DNA from: Rhizobium sp. L51/94
GTDB lineage: Bacteria; Pseudomonadota; Alphaproteobacteria; Rhizobiales; Rhizobiaceae
DNA length: 64,000 nucleotides
Direction: 5' to 3'
Assembly: GCF_019355555.1 (NCBI RefSeq)
Contig: NZ_CP072144.1
Span: 124,001 to 188,000, forward strand
In this document: one piece after another, positions 1 to 8,749 of the stretch
How positions within the stretch are numbered: position 1 is the stretch's first letter
Layout: each line of letters begins with the position of its first letter
Notes under the pieces: generated by a model
What the model saw: only the letters and a program-made list of their open reading frames with translations
The model's database searches: none
What the model was told of the DNA's origin: nothing
Position numbers and translations under genes: made by a program

Positions 1-1092
1 CGTCATGTGGCCGTTATAGTCGACCCAGGCCGGGCTGACCTTGGTCTCCACCAGTGTCAGCGGCCGCGCCGTGTCGTGCAGCGTATCGCGCTTGCCGCCC
101 TCGGCCCAGAGGCCATCCTCGAAATCCTTCAGCAGCTTGCCGGCACCCCAGCCATTGCCGCCGTCGCCGCCCTTCAGCGTCTGCAGGATGCCGACGAGGT
201 TTTCGTCACGGATGCGCTCGAGTTCGCGGATCGAGCGACCGCCGGCCTGCTCGTCAGATTGCCGGCCGATCTTTTCCACCAGCGCGTCGTCGAGATCGAC
301 GACATCGGTGAGCTTGCTCCAGGGCCAGGCGAGGCACGGGCCGAACTGCGCGAGGAAATGCCGCATGCCGGCTTCACCCCCGGCAATGCGATAGGTCTCG
401 AACAGCCCCATCTGCGCCCAGCGCAGGCCGAAGGAATAGCGGATGACGTCGTCGAGCGTTTCGACCGTGCAGATATCGTCCCTGATCAGCCACAGCGCCT
501 CGCGCCACAGCGCCTCCAGCAGGCGGTCGCCGACAAACGCCTCGATCTCCTTGGCGATATGGACGCCCTTCATGCCGATGGGCACCAGACGCTCCATTGC
601 CGCCCTGATCGTTTCGGCGGAGGTCTTCTCGCCACCGACGATCTCGACCAGCGGCAGCAGGTAGACCGGGTTGTAGGGATGGGCGACGAACAGGCGTTCC
701 GGGTGGCGCATGTCGCGCTGCAATTCGCTCGGCAGCAGGCCCGAGGTGGAGGAGCCGATCAGCGCGTCCGGCCGGGCGGCCGCATCGATCTGGTTGAGCA
801 CGCCGCGCTTGAGGTCGAGCCGCTCCGGCACGCTCTCCTGGATCCAGTCCGCATCGGCAACCGCCTCCTCGAGGCTTGCCGTGAACGTCAGCTGACCCCG
901 CGCCGGCAGCGGCGCCCCGGTCAGCATCGCATAGGCCCGCTCGGCATTGGCCAGCACTTCGCCGACAATCCGCTGCGCGTCCGGATGCGGATCGAACACC
1001 TTGACGTCGATGCCGGCCAGAAGAAACCGGGCAATCCACCCCCCGCCGATAACGCCACCGCCGATGCAGGCCGCTCTATTGATTTTGGTCAT
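1..1092 (-). CDS. lcdH: L-carnitine 3-dehydrogenase fused to a thioesterase domain (3' part cut by window edge)
   Basis: Oxidises L-carnitine to 3-dehydrocarnitine with NAD+. The start at 1092 (MTKINRAACIGGG) follows an AGGAA ribosome site; 364 codons are visible and the frame runs off the window. A Rossmann glycine motif (GGGVIGGGW) lies at residues 11-19, and the 3-hydroxyacyl-CoA dehydrogenase fold continues to about residue 310. The last visible residues (WVDYNGHMT) look like the start of a hot-dog thioesterase domain. A dehydrogenase-thioesterase fusion of this kind is known from rhizobial carnitine catabolism, where the second domain acts on betainyl-CoA. It lies 45 nt downstream of the cleavage-enzyme gene, so the two are probably co-transcribed. 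The C-terminus cannot be judged. Confidence 0.9.
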   Translation of the reverse strand, partial: MTKINRAACIGGGVIGGGWIARFLLAGIDVKVFDPHPDAQRIVGEVLANAERAYAMLTGAPLPARGQLTFTASLEEAVADADWIQESVPERLDLKRGVLNQIDAAARPDALIGSSTSGLLPSELQRDMRHPERLFVAHPYNPVYLLPLVEIVGGEKTSAETIRAAMERLVPIGMKGVHIAKEIEAFVGDRLLEALWREALWLIRDDICTVETLDDVIRYSFGLRWAQMGLFETYRIAGGEAGMRHFLAQFGPCLAWPWSKLTDVVDLDDALVEKIGRQSDEQAGGRSIRELERIRDENLVGILQTLKGGDGGNGWGAGKLLKDFEDGLWAEGGKRDTLHDTARPLTLVETKVSPAWVDYNGHMT

Positions 1093-1137
1093 AGTGGTTC
1101 CTGCCATGCTCTAACTTCCGTCGTCCGACCCATATTG

Positions 1138-2040
1138 CTACCGCTTTGTCAGCTTCAGCTTCCGCCGGACCTCGTCCGGCCCGATAATGCGACCGCCCAT
1201 GCCTTCGACGACGGTGACGGCTTTTTCGACCAGCTGGGCATTGGTGGCGAGCTTTCCCTTGCCGACATAGAGATTATCCTCCAGCCCGACGCGGACGTTG
1301 CCGCCGGCAAGGATGGCGGCTGCCGGATAGGCCATGGCGTTGCGGCCGATCGAGAACGCCGAAAATGTCCAGCTCGGCGGCACGTTGTTGACCATCGCCA
1401 TGAAGGTATTGAGATCGTCGGGCGCTCCCCACGGGATACCCATGCAGAGCTGAATCAACACCGGGTCCTCGATCAAGCCTTCCTCGACCAGCTGCTTGGC
1501 AAACCAAAGGTGGCCGGTGTCGAAGGCCTCGATCTCCGGGCGGACGCCGAGGTCGGTCATCTTCTTCGCCATGGCGCGCAGCATGCCCGGCGTGTTGGTC
1601 ATCACGTAGTCGCCAAGCGAGAAATTCATCGTGCCGCAGTCGAGCGTGCAGATTTCCGGCAGGCACTCGGCGACGTGGGCAACACGGTCCGTGGCGCCGC
1701 CCATGTCGGTGCCGACAGGATTGAGCGGCAGTGGATTTTCGACGTCGCCGAAAATCATGTCGCCGCCCATGCCCGCCGTCAGGTTCAGCACGACGTCGAC
1801 CTCGGAGGCGCGGATGCGGTCCGTGACCTCCCGATAAAGCTCGATGCGGCGGCTGCCGGCACCGGTTTCGGGATCGCGAACATGACAATGGACGATGGCA
1901 GCGCCGGCCCTTGCGGCATCGATGGCGGATTCGGCGATCTGCTTCGGGGTAACCGGCACATGGGCGGACTTCGAAGCCGTATCGCCGGCACCGGTAACGG
2001 CACAGGTGATGAACACATCGCGATTCATGGCAAGAGGCAT
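1138..2040 (-). CDS. BKACE-family 3-dehydrocarnitine cleavage enzyme
   Basis: A 300-aa member of the beta-keto acid cleavage enzyme (BKACE, formerly DUF849) family. These zinc TIM-barrel enzymes condense a beta-keto acid with acetyl-CoA. Next to carnitine dehydrogenase the expected reaction is dehydrocarnitine + acetyl-CoA to betainyl-CoA + acetoacetate. The zinc motif HCHVRD places H51 and H53 as ligands, and E254 in GLEDN matches the third. The start at 2040 has GGAGAC about 7 nt upstream; M5 is an alternative. First gene of the minus-strand carnitine operon, divergent from the GlxA-type regulator. Substrate is inferred from context. Confidence 0.87.
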   Translation of the reverse strand: MPLAMNRDVFITCAVTGAGDTASKSAHVPVTPKQIAESAIDAARAGAAIVHCHVRDPETGAGSRRIELYREVTDRIRASEVDVVLNLTAGMGGDMIFGDVENPLPLNPVGTDMGGATDRVAHVAECLPEICTLDCGTMNFSLGDYVMTNTPGMLRAMAKKMTDLGVRPEIEAFDTGHLWFAKQLVEEGLIEDPVLIQLCMGIPWGAPDDLNTFMAMVNNVPPSWTFSAFSIGRNAMAYPAAAILAGGNVRVGLEDNLYVGKGKLATNAQLVEKAVTVVEGMGGRIIGPDEVRRKLKLTKR

Positions 2041-2101
2041 TTGGGGGTCTCCATTGGTTGACCGGATTACGCGGCATGACAGAGAGGATTGCTTTGCATT
2101 T

Positions 2102-2128
2102 TCGGAAGTAGATTATACATTATCGGAA
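2102..2128. promoter_or_regulatory. Candidate AraC/GlxA operator: two TCGGAA direct repeats
   Basis: In the 104-bp divergent spacer, TCGGAA occurs at 2102-2107 and again at 2123-2128. The 21-bp period puts both on the same DNA face, as expected for an AraC-family dimer. The AT-rich segment between them could be a -10 region for either gene. No binding data; inferred from position. Confidence 0.35.
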
Positions 2129-2144
2129 ACGGACCGCGATCCCT

Positions 2145-3116
2145 ATGCTGACCTCGTCGAATGCCCCGCTGGATATCGACCTGCTGATCCTGCCGGAGAC
2201 CAACCTGATCCTGATCGCCTCGGTCATCGAGCCGCTGCGAGGCGCCAACCGCATTGCCGGCAGCGAGATCTACCGGTGGCGATTGTTCACCCCCGACGGC
2301 GCTCCGGTGCAGACGACGAGTAATATCCAAATCCCTGTAGACGCCGCCTTCCGTCCGGCCAGGGAGACGACGCCGCTGTTCGTGCTCGGCGCCTACAACT
2401 GGCAGCGCAGCGCCACGCCGGCCCTGAAGATGCAGCTGTCCCAGACCGCGCGTTATCGCACGGTCATCGCCGGCATCGAATCCGGAACATGGCTGCTGGC
2501 GGAAGCAAGCCTGCTCGACAACGTGGCGGCCACGACCCATTGGGAGGATTTCGACGATTTTGCCGCAGCCTATCCGCAGGTACGGATGGTGCGCGAACGC
2601 TTCGTCATCGACGGCAAGCGCATCACCACCGGCGGCTCGCTGCCAACAGTCGACCTGATGCTCGAAATCATCCGGCGGCGGCAGGGCTATTCGCTGGCAC
2701 TGGAGGTAACCCGGCTCTTCATCTACGAGCAGGCCGGTTCCCGCAGCAACACGCAGGTCATGCCGTCGACGGCAGCGTTCGGGATGAACGATCCCCGCGT
2801 CGCTCACGCGGTGCGGCTCATGGAAGAGACCGTCGAGCAGCCCCTGTCGCTCACCCGCCTCGCCAGGCGCGCAGGGCTCAGCGCCCGTCATCTGCAAACG
2901 CTGTTCCGCGAAAGCGTCGGCGTTGCGCCCCACGTCCACTACCTCGCGCTCCGCCTCAACGCCGCCCGCCGCAAGGTGATCGAGACACCCGCCACCTTCG
3001 CCGACATCGCCGCCGCCACCGGCTTCAACTCCGCCTCCGCCTTCTCCCGCAGCTACCGCACCCAGTTCGCCGAAAGCCCCTCCCAAACCCGCAACCGCAT
3101 CGGCCGGAGGGTTTGA
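2145..3116 (+). CDS. GlxA-type AraC-family transcriptional regulator of the carnitine genes
   Basis: A 323-aa protein with a DJ-1/PfpI-like (GATase1-like) N-terminal domain at about 15-180 and a C-terminal double helix-turn-helix AraC domain at about 225-320. The HTH segments include LTRLARRAGLSARHLQTLF and FADIAAATGFNSASAFSRSY. This architecture matches GlxA/CdhR/GbdR-type activators, which control carnitine, betaine and choline catabolism in pseudomonads. Divergent placement 104 bp from the carnitine operon makes it the likely local activator. Start ATG 2145 gives the family's usual length. Confidence 0.87.
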   Translation: MLTSSNAPLDIDLLILPETNLILIASVIEPLRGANRIAGSEIYRWRLFTPDGAPVQTTSNIQIPVDAAFRPARETTPLFVLGAYNWQRSATPALKMQLSQTARYRTVIAGIESGTWLLAEASLLDNVAATTHWEDFDDFAAAYPQVRMVRERFVIDGKRITTGGSLPTVDLMLEIIRRRQGYSLALEVTRLFIYEQAGSRSNTQVMPSTAAFGMNDPRVAHAVRLMEETVEQPLSLTRLARRAGLSARHLQTLFRESVGVAPHVHYLALRLNAARRKVIETPATFADIAAATGFNSASAFSRSYRTQFAESPSQTRNRIGRRV

Positions 3117-3212
3117 GCGGGCCATGGGAGAAGAAGGGAGAAGAATATCGGCGGGTAACCAGGCTTCAATTTTTGATTGTACCTATTGATATACTCGCGC
3201 AAAGATACGGCG

Positions 3213-3503
3213 ATGAAAGGCTACGTCTACATACTCGCATCGAAACGCAACGGTACGCTTTACATCGGCGTGACTCGGGATATGGCCGGCCGGCTTTACG
3301 ACCACCAGAATGAACTGACCCCCGGCTTCACCTCGCGACACGGTGTGAAAACGCTGGTCTGGTTCGAGGAGCACGATCTGCTGACAGCCGCGATCACCCG
3401 CGAGAAAACGATGAAAAAGTGGCCCCGACAATGGAAGCTCAACCTGATCGAGACCACCAACCCCGATTGGCAAGACATCTCCCACTATCTTCACGGCCTG
3501 TAG
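3213..3503 (+). CDS. Small GIY-YIG nuclease-domain protein
   Basis: A 96-aa protein that is almost only a GIY-YIG domain: YVYIL near residue 4 and LYIG near residue 16 form the two signature strands, followed by an arginine (GRLYDHQN) and a glutamate helix (REKTMKKWPRQWK). UPF0213/YhbQ-like proteins of this size are common and of unclear function. ATG 3213 is preferred to an upstream ATG at 3177 because the domain begins at once. A 137-bp inverted-repeat element starts 178 bp downstream. Such an association could mean the nuclease acts on the palindromes, but that is inference. Confidence 0.8.
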   Translation: MKGYVYILASKRNGTLYIGVTRDMAGRLYDHQNELTPGFTSRHGVKTLVWFEEHDLLTAAITREKTMKKWPRQWKLNLIETTNPDWQDISHYLHGL

Positions 3504-3681
3504 AACGGTGGAAACCCGGCACGACGGCGCTGGAGTCGCCCACAAGCGGTAACCCTCGCACGTGTAGGCTCGTCACAAGCATAGGTGTGTGGCGCGGATC
3601 CACAGACTGAGCAGGTATTGAAAAATATATCCATAACTGCCAAACGCTTCAAACTCCAACCTTGCCCTGACGCCCCCGGCT

Positions 3682-3818
3682 CCCTCATTCCTGTGCTCGT
3701 CACAGGAATCCAGTCACGGCGCGTCTGCGCCGTGAGAGGACTCTCTGTTGGTGAGAAAAGTGTTTATCGCCCAAGGACTTGGGCGGCTGGATTCCTGTGA
3801 CAAGCACAGGAATGAGGG
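3682..3818. repeat. 137-bp mosaic palindromic element with 32-bp terminal inverted repeats
   Basis: The arms 3682-3713 and 3787-3818 are inverted copies matching at 31 of 32 positions. Each arm carries its own perfect hairpin (ATTCCTGTG / CACAGGAAT, 5-nt loop). Two more hairpins lie inside: 3714-3735 (TCACGGCGC, 4-nt loop) and 3768-3785 (CGCCCAAG, 2-nt loop). The layout resembles the intergenic mosaic elements (RIME/BIME type) of rhizobia or a small MITE. No transposase is present. A 10-mer from the arm (GCTCGTCACA) recurs at 3568-3577, hinting at a decayed relative. Confidence 0.75.
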
Positions 3819-4442
3819 AGGTCGGGGTGGCTCTTTCCGGTTTTGTGATCTTTCTGATTTCTTACACTCTCTCTCTCCTCTCTCGCTTCCCTCCATCGCC
3901 CCTGCTCGCAGCACCTCATGGGGATAAACCGTTGGGATTTCCGTTTGGAAACAATGCCGGCATCATAGTTTCATCCCCGCTTTTGCGGGTTGATCTATAA
4001 TCACCCCGTTCCGCCATCGGATACACCGGTCCGCGTTGCCGGCGAGGTGGGGCCGGGTCTTGGAGGGGTTGCCGTCTACGCAGGCGACTTCTTCGAGGGT
4101 CCGCAGAAAGTGGATCCCTTCGAGCCCCTTAGGCTCGGCATGCCTGTGTGGCGTAACTCCGGCAGCTTTTCCCCTCAACGGGATCTGGGTCGGAAACAGA
4201 GGATCCGGAGTTGCGGATAAAAACTGTCGAACGGGGCACATCGCGTGTCACTTCACTAAAAAATCATCAGGCACTCGGTGTGCCCCGGCCATCAGAATTG
4301 TCATGACACGGACCGAACAGGTCGCGTGAACGGGATGGTGCGGATGCTGGGCCGGAGGAGGCGGGCGTGCGGGGATATCTTCGCTTGCGGGTTGTCCTCC
4401 CCCTTGAATTCGAGAGCTGTCTTTGCCAAGTCAGAGGCCCCA
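3819..4442. other. Intergenic stretch without a convincing gene
   Basis: About 620 bp with no coding frame I can defend. It holds a terminator-like hairpin at 3976-3989 (CCCGC, TTTT loop, GCGGG) and a small palindrome GAGCC/GGCTC near 4127. A 92-codon frame on the minus strand (3963-4241) spans the middle but has no recognisable domain and may be repeat-derived. At 4403-4431, CTTGAA-N17-CCAAGT lies before htpG; its -35 half fits RpoH promoters while the -10 half fits poorly. Confidence 0.4.
4403..4431 (+). promoter_or_regulatory. Possible RpoH (heat-shock) promoter of htpG
   Basis: CTTGAA at 4403-4408, a 17-nt spacer, then CCAAGT at 4426-4431. The CTTGAA box and CC start of the -10 box match RpoH promoters of alphaproteobacteria; the rest of the -10 does not. 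The position would give a leader of roughly 35 nt to ATG 4473. Confidence 0.3.
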
Positions 4443-4472
4443 ATGACATCGACAACGCCTGAAGAGATTGCC

Positions 4473-6365
4473 ATGACGACTGCTGCCGAGACCCCCGTGG
4501 AAAATCACGCCTTCGAAGCCGATGTATCCAGGCTTCTTCACCTGATGGTTCACTCGATCTACTCGGACAAGGACGTATTCCTGCGCGAGTTGATTTCGAA
4601 CGCTGCCGACGCCTGCGAGAAGCTGCGGTACGAGGCCATAGCAGCGCCCGAACTGCTGGCCGGCGACCCTGCCTCGAGGATCAGGCTGACGCTCGACGAG
4701 GAGAACCTCGGCTTCGTGCTCGAGGATAACGGCATCGGCATGAGCCGCGACGACTTGATCGAGGCGCTCGGCACCATCGCCCGCTCCGGTACCCGCGCCT
4801 TCATGGAGATGGTCGAGGCGGCCAAGGGCAAGGACGGCGCCCAGCTGATCGGCCAGTTCGGCATCGGCTTCTATTCCGCCTTCATGGTTGCCGATCGCGT
4901 CGACGTCATCTCGCGGCGCGCCGGATCGGATGAAGCCTGGATGTGGTCGTCCGACGGCAAGGGCACCTATACTATTACCGCCGTTCCCCTCGAGCAGGCA
5001 CCGGCGCGCGGCACGCGGATCACGCTGGCGCTGATGGAAGATGCCCAGTCCTACGCCTCGCGCTGGACTGTCGAGCGCATCGTCAAGGAACAGTCCGGCC
5101 ATGTGCCGGTGCCGATCGAGATCGTCGAGAAGCCCGGCGAGGAGCCGAAGCAGATCGCCGACGGCTCAGCGCTCTGGACCAAGCAGAAGAGCGACATCAG
5201 CAAGGAGGAATACACCGATTTCTATCGCGGCCTCTCCGGCCAGTTCGACGAGCCGGCCGTCACCGTGCATTTCCGCGCCGAGGGTCGCCACGAATATACC
5301 GGGCTTGCCTTCGTGCCGAACTCGCCTCCCTTCGATCTCTTCGATCCCGACCGCAAGGGCCGCATCAAGCTTTACGTCAAGCGCGTCTTCATCACCGACG
5401 ACGCCGACCTTTTGCCGCGCTACCTGCGCTTCGTGCGCGGCCTGATCGATACGTCGGACCTGCCGCTCAATGTGTCGCGCGAGATGATCCAGCAGAGCCC
5501 GATCCTTGCCGCCATCCGCAAGGGCCTGACCAGCCGCATCCTCACCAGCCTCGAGAAGCTGGCCGAAAGCGACAACGACACCTTCATCAAGGTCTGGGAA
5601 GCCTTCGGCACCGTGCTGAAGGAAGGCATCTACGAGGATTACGAGCGCCGCGCCCAGCTGATGGCTCTGGCCCGCTTCAAGAGCACGGCGTCCGGCGACG
5701 GATACCGGTCGCTTGCCGACTACGTCAAGGACATGAAGGAAGGCCAGACGGCGATCTACTATCTCGCCGGCGGCAATACGGCCCAGCTGGCAGCTTCCCC
5801 GCATATCGAAGGTTTCCGCGCCCGGGGCGTCGAAGTGCTGCTGCTCACCGATCCCGTCGACAGCTTCTGGGTGACCAATGCACCCGATTTCGATGGAAAG
5901 AGCTTCAAGTCGGTATCGCAGGGATCAGCCGATCTCGCCGACATAAAAAAAGCCGATGGCGAAGCCCAGCCGAAGGCCGAGACGACGCAGCTGGTCAGCG
6001 ACTTTATCGCCTTTGCCAAGACGACGCTCGGAGATGCACTCTCAGATGTCAGGGCCTCCGACCGGCTGACCGAAAGCGCCGTATGCCTCGTTGCCCCCGA
6101 GCATGGCCCGGACCGGCAGCTCGAAAAAATCCTGCAGGGTGCCGGCCGCCTCGACGCCGCCGCCAAGCCGGTGCTGGAAATCAACCCGGACCACGCGCTG
6201 ATTACCGCGCTTGCCGGCACTGCCGGACAGGACGCGGCGTTCCAGACGGATGCCGTGCAGTTGCTGCTCGACCAGGCGCGCATCCTCGACGGCGACAAGC
6301 CCGAGGACCCGCGGGCGTTTTCTGATCGCCTGTCGCGGGTGCTGGAGCGCGCCCTGAAGTCGTAA
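4473..6365 (+). CDS. htpG: HtpG, Hsp90-family molecular chaperone
   Basis: A 630-aa cytosolic ATP-dependent chaperone. The GHKL ATPase domain fills about 1-220: RELISNAADAC near residue 30, DNGIGM, and GQFGIGFYSAFM. The middle domain (about 230-490) carries DLPLNVSREM, and a C-terminal dimerisation domain follows. Length is normal for bacterial HtpG. The open frame extends upstream; ATG 4473 (GAAGAGA upstream) is chosen because the conserved segment ENHAFEADVSRLL follows closely, with ATG 4443 (GAGG upstream, 640 aa) as an alternative. Confidence 0.97.
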   Translation: MTTAAETPVENHAFEADVSRLLHLMVHSIYSDKDVFLRELISNAADACEKLRYEAIAAPELLAGDPASRIRLTLDEENLGFVLEDNGIGMSRDDLIEALGTIARSGTRAFMEMVEAAKGKDGAQLIGQFGIGFYSAFMVADRVDVISRRAGSDEAWMWSSDGKGTYTITAVPLEQAPARGTRITLALMEDAQSYASRWTVERIVKEQSGHVPVPIEIVEKPGEEPKQIADGSALWTKQKSDISKEEYTDFYRGLSGQFDEPAVTVHFRAEGRHEYTGLAFVPNSPPFDLFDPDRKGRIKLYVKRVFITDDADLLPRYLRFVRGLIDTSDLPLNVSREMIQQSPILAAIRKGLTSRILTSLEKLAESDNDTFIKVWEAFGTVLKEGIYEDYERRAQLMALARFKSTASGDGYRSLADYVKDMKEGQTAIYYLAGGNTAQLAASPHIEGFRARGVEVLLLTDPVDSFWVTNAPDFDGKSFKSVSQGSADLADIKKADGEAQPKAETTQLVSDFIAFAKTTLGDALSDVRASDRLTESAVCLVAPEHGPDRQLEKILQGAGRLDAAAKPVLEINPDHALITALAGTAGQDAAFQTDAVQLLLDQARILDGDKPEDPRAFSDRLSRVLERALKS

Positions 6366-6434
6366 CATCCGGGACGACTCGACGAATGCCGCAAGAGCCC
6401 TAGTTCGACGGGATAACAGGGGAGATCGACGGGC

Positions 6435-7433
6435 GTGGGCGAACAGGATGGGACGGCGGCTTTGACCGAGGGACCGGCGTTGGGCGAGGCTGGACGCGGG
6501 CGAGACGCCGAGACGCCGAGCCAGATCCCGATGAAGGGCCTGAAGGACGTCCTCTGGCGGGTCGTCTCGGAAGTGATGGAGGACCGGGTGACGCTGATTG
6601 CGGCGGGCGTCACCTACTATCTGCTGCTTGCGATGTTTCCGGCGCTGGGCGCGCTGGTCTCGATCTACGGTTTCGTGTCCGATCCGACGACCATCGCCAC
6701 CCATATCGGTTTCCTGTCGCAGATCTTCCCGCGCGGCTCCTTCGATCTCATCCTGTCGCAGCTGACGGCTCTGACCCAGCAGAAGCCGGGGACGCTGAGC
6801 ATTGGCTTCGTCACCGGCCTGCTGATCGCGCTGTGGAGCGCCAATAACGGCGTCAAGGCACTCTGCGACGCCATGAACGTCGCTTACGGCGAGGAAGAAA
6901 AGCGGGGAATCGTCGAGTTCAACCTTCTGTCGCTCGTCTTCACCTTCGGGCTGCTGATCTTCGCCGTCGTACTGATCTTTGCCATCGGCGTCATTCCGGC
7001 GATCCTCTCGTTCATCTGGCTCGGCGAATGGACCGATCTGCTGACGAGGCTGGCGCGCTGGCCGATCATCCTTGGCCTGGTGATGTCGGGCATCATGCTG
7101 CTTTATAACTACGGCCCGAGCCGACAGCCGGCCAAGGTCGTCTGGCTCAGCTGGGGTGCTGTCTTCAGCACGCTGCTATGGCTGCTGTCGTCCTTCGTGT
7201 TTTCCTATTACCTCGACCATTTTGCCGACTACAACGCCACCTACGGCACGCTCGGCGCGCTGATCGGCTTCATGGTGTGGATATGGATCTCGGTCATCAT
7301 CATCATCGTCGGAGCCGAGATCAACGCCGAACTCGAACACCAGACGCGCGAGGATTCGACCACCGGCCCGCCGCGCCCGATGGGCGAACGCGGCGCCTAT
7401 GTCGCCGATACGCTCGGCAAGACTGCAGACTAG
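6435..7433 (+). CDS. YihY/BrkB-family inner-membrane protein
   Basis: A 332-aa protein of the YihY/virulence factor BrkB family, once mis-annotated as RNase BN. About six transmembrane segments lie between residues 50 and 295, with family motifs AAGVTYYLLLAMFPAL and LWSANNGVKALCDAMN. A GTG start at 6435 is supported by AGGGGAG about ten bases upstream; ATG 6532 is an alternative that would drop a polar 32-residue N-terminus. Function of the family is unresolved. Same strand as htpG, 69 bp downstream. Confidence 0.85.
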   Translation: MGEQDGTAALTEGPALGEAGRGRDAETPSQIPMKGLKDVLWRVVSEVMEDRVTLIAAGVTYYLLLAMFPALGALVSIYGFVSDPTTIATHIGFLSQIFPRGSFDLILSQLTALTQQKPGTLSIGFVTGLLIALWSANNGVKALCDAMNVAYGEEEKRGIVEFNLLSLVFTFGLLIFAVVLIFAIGVIPAILSFIWLGEWTDLLTRLARWPIILGLVMSGIMLLYNYGPSRQPAKVVWLSWGAVFSTLLWLLSSFVFSYYLDHFADYNATYGTLGALIGFMVWIWISVIIIIVGAEINAELEHQTREDSTTGPPRPMGERGAYVADTLGKTAD

Positions 7434-7440
7434 GGCAGTC

Positions 7441-8412
7441 TCAGCGGTTTTCGGCGCGGACTTCCTTTGCGGCCGGATCGCCGGGGTCTTCGAGCGTCAC
7501 CAGCGCGGCCTGGCTGTCGGCGGAGGCCACCGCCGTCGGCAGCGACGTCTTGCGCTTGCGTTCGCGCAGCAGCGTTAGCAGGCCCGAGAAGATGATCAGC
7601 ACGATGCCGACAGCCATCGGCGCATCGATGTGATCTTCGAAAATCAGGTAGCCGAACAGGATCGCCCAGATCATCTGGCTATATTGCGGCGGCGCCACAA
7701 GGCTTGCCGGCGCCATCTTGGCGGCATTCATCAGCAGCACGTTACCGGCAGCGCCGAGAAGGCCGTAGCTGGCGAGAAACACCCACTGCCGCGGCGTCGG
7801 CAAGGCGAGATCGGTGAGCATCAGCAAGCCGCTGATCACCAGCACGCCGAACAACGCCGCGCCGTAAAGCGAGAGGCGCTTCTCGCTCGGGCCCATGGCC
7901 CTGAAGATGACGATCGAGATGGCGGCGGTGAGACCACCGGCAGCCGCGCAGAAATGGCCGATCGTCAGTTCGCGGAAGCCGGGCCGCAGCACGATGAGGA
8001 CACCGACAAAGCCGATGGTAACAGCCGTCCAGCGCTGCCAGCGGACGTCCTCCTTCAGGAAGATTACCGACAGGATGGTCACGAACGACGGCAGCAGGAA
8101 CAGCAGCGCGAAGGCTTCGGCCATCGGTAGCTTGGTGAAGGCAACAACCGAGCAGATGGAGCCGATCGCCCCACAGACGAAGCGCAGCATCCAGAGCGGC
8201 CGGTTCGACGTCTTGACGATATCCGACCACGTATCGTTCTTGGTCTTCAGGAAGGGCAGGGCGGCTATCCCGAACAGCGCGCCGATGAAGGTCACCTGAT
8301 AGGAGGGCAGGGCGCCGTGCAGGATCTTGATCGACGCATCGCTGAACGCGAAAACGGCATAGGCGGCGAAAGCGACAAGCACGCCGCGGAGGGGAGAATA
8401 GGGTGCCGTCAT
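7441..8412 (-). CDS. DMT-superfamily (EamA) transporter
   Basis: A 323-aa inner-membrane protein with two tandem EamA repeats and about ten transmembrane segments (residues 10-290). It begins with a hydrophobic helix (GVLVAFAAYAVFAFSDASIK) and ends with a short basic cytoplasmic tail. DMT/EamA proteins export or import small metabolites, amino acids or S-adenosylmethionine; the substrate here cannot be read from sequence. Convergent with the YihY gene, 7 bp between stops. Confidence 0.85.
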   Translation of the reverse strand: MTAPYSPLRGVLVAFAAYAVFAFSDASIKILHGALPSYQVTFIGALFGIAALPFLKTKNDTWSDIVKTSNRPLWMLRFVCGAIGSICSVVAFTKLPMAEAFALLFLLPSFVTILSVIFLKEDVRWQRWTAVTIGFVGVLIVLRPGFRELTIGHFCAAAGGLTAAISIVIFRAMGPSEKRLSLYGAALFGVLVISGLLMLTDLALPTPRQWVFLASYGLLGAAGNVLLMNAAKMAPASLVAPPQYSQMIWAILFGYLIFEDHIDAPMAVGIVLIIFSGLLTLLRERKRKTSLPTAVASADSQAALVTLEDPGDPAAKEVRAENR

Positions 8413-8749
8413 GATTCCATATCTGTGATTGACATCAGCAGGACCGGACTTGGCCGGACAACGAAAAGCAATGGCTAGCGACGAACGGCAATCGGCTCGA
8501 CCGCATTTCCGGATGATTTGCTTACAGAATCAATGCCAGATTTTCTTTGGTGCGTCGCCCCCTTTTCGCCCGATGCCGCAGATTGTGGCTTCGTAACAGC
8601 GTTCCAGGGCGGGATTTGAAGGGTGTCGCAGCAATTCTTCAATTTCTGATATTTGGGGGGTCGGCGACGACGCGAAAGTGTCTTAAGTTTATCGCGTTGA
8701 CAGATGAAACCCGTCCGGAATGTCGCCCTCGACAACAAAGGAACTGCGC
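8413..8749. other. Divergent intergenic region
   Basis: 337 bp between the EamA and phosphatase genes. It presumably holds both promoters. TTGACA at 8698-8703 is the best -35-like hexamer on the plus strand but has only a weak -10 match. I see no repeat, RNA gene or convincing open frame. Confidence 0.4.

Noticed and set aside
7..2061. Long plus-strand open frame over the carnitine genes
   Set aside because: It is antisense to two well-supported enzymes with conserved motifs, and has no recognisable domain.
3963..4241. 92-codon minus-strand frame
   Set aside because: No domain and unusual composition; likely repeat-derived, not called as a gene.
8475..8738. 87-codon minus-strand frame upstream of the phosphatase gene
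   Set aside because: No convincing ribosome site or domain; would overlap the phosphatase promoter.
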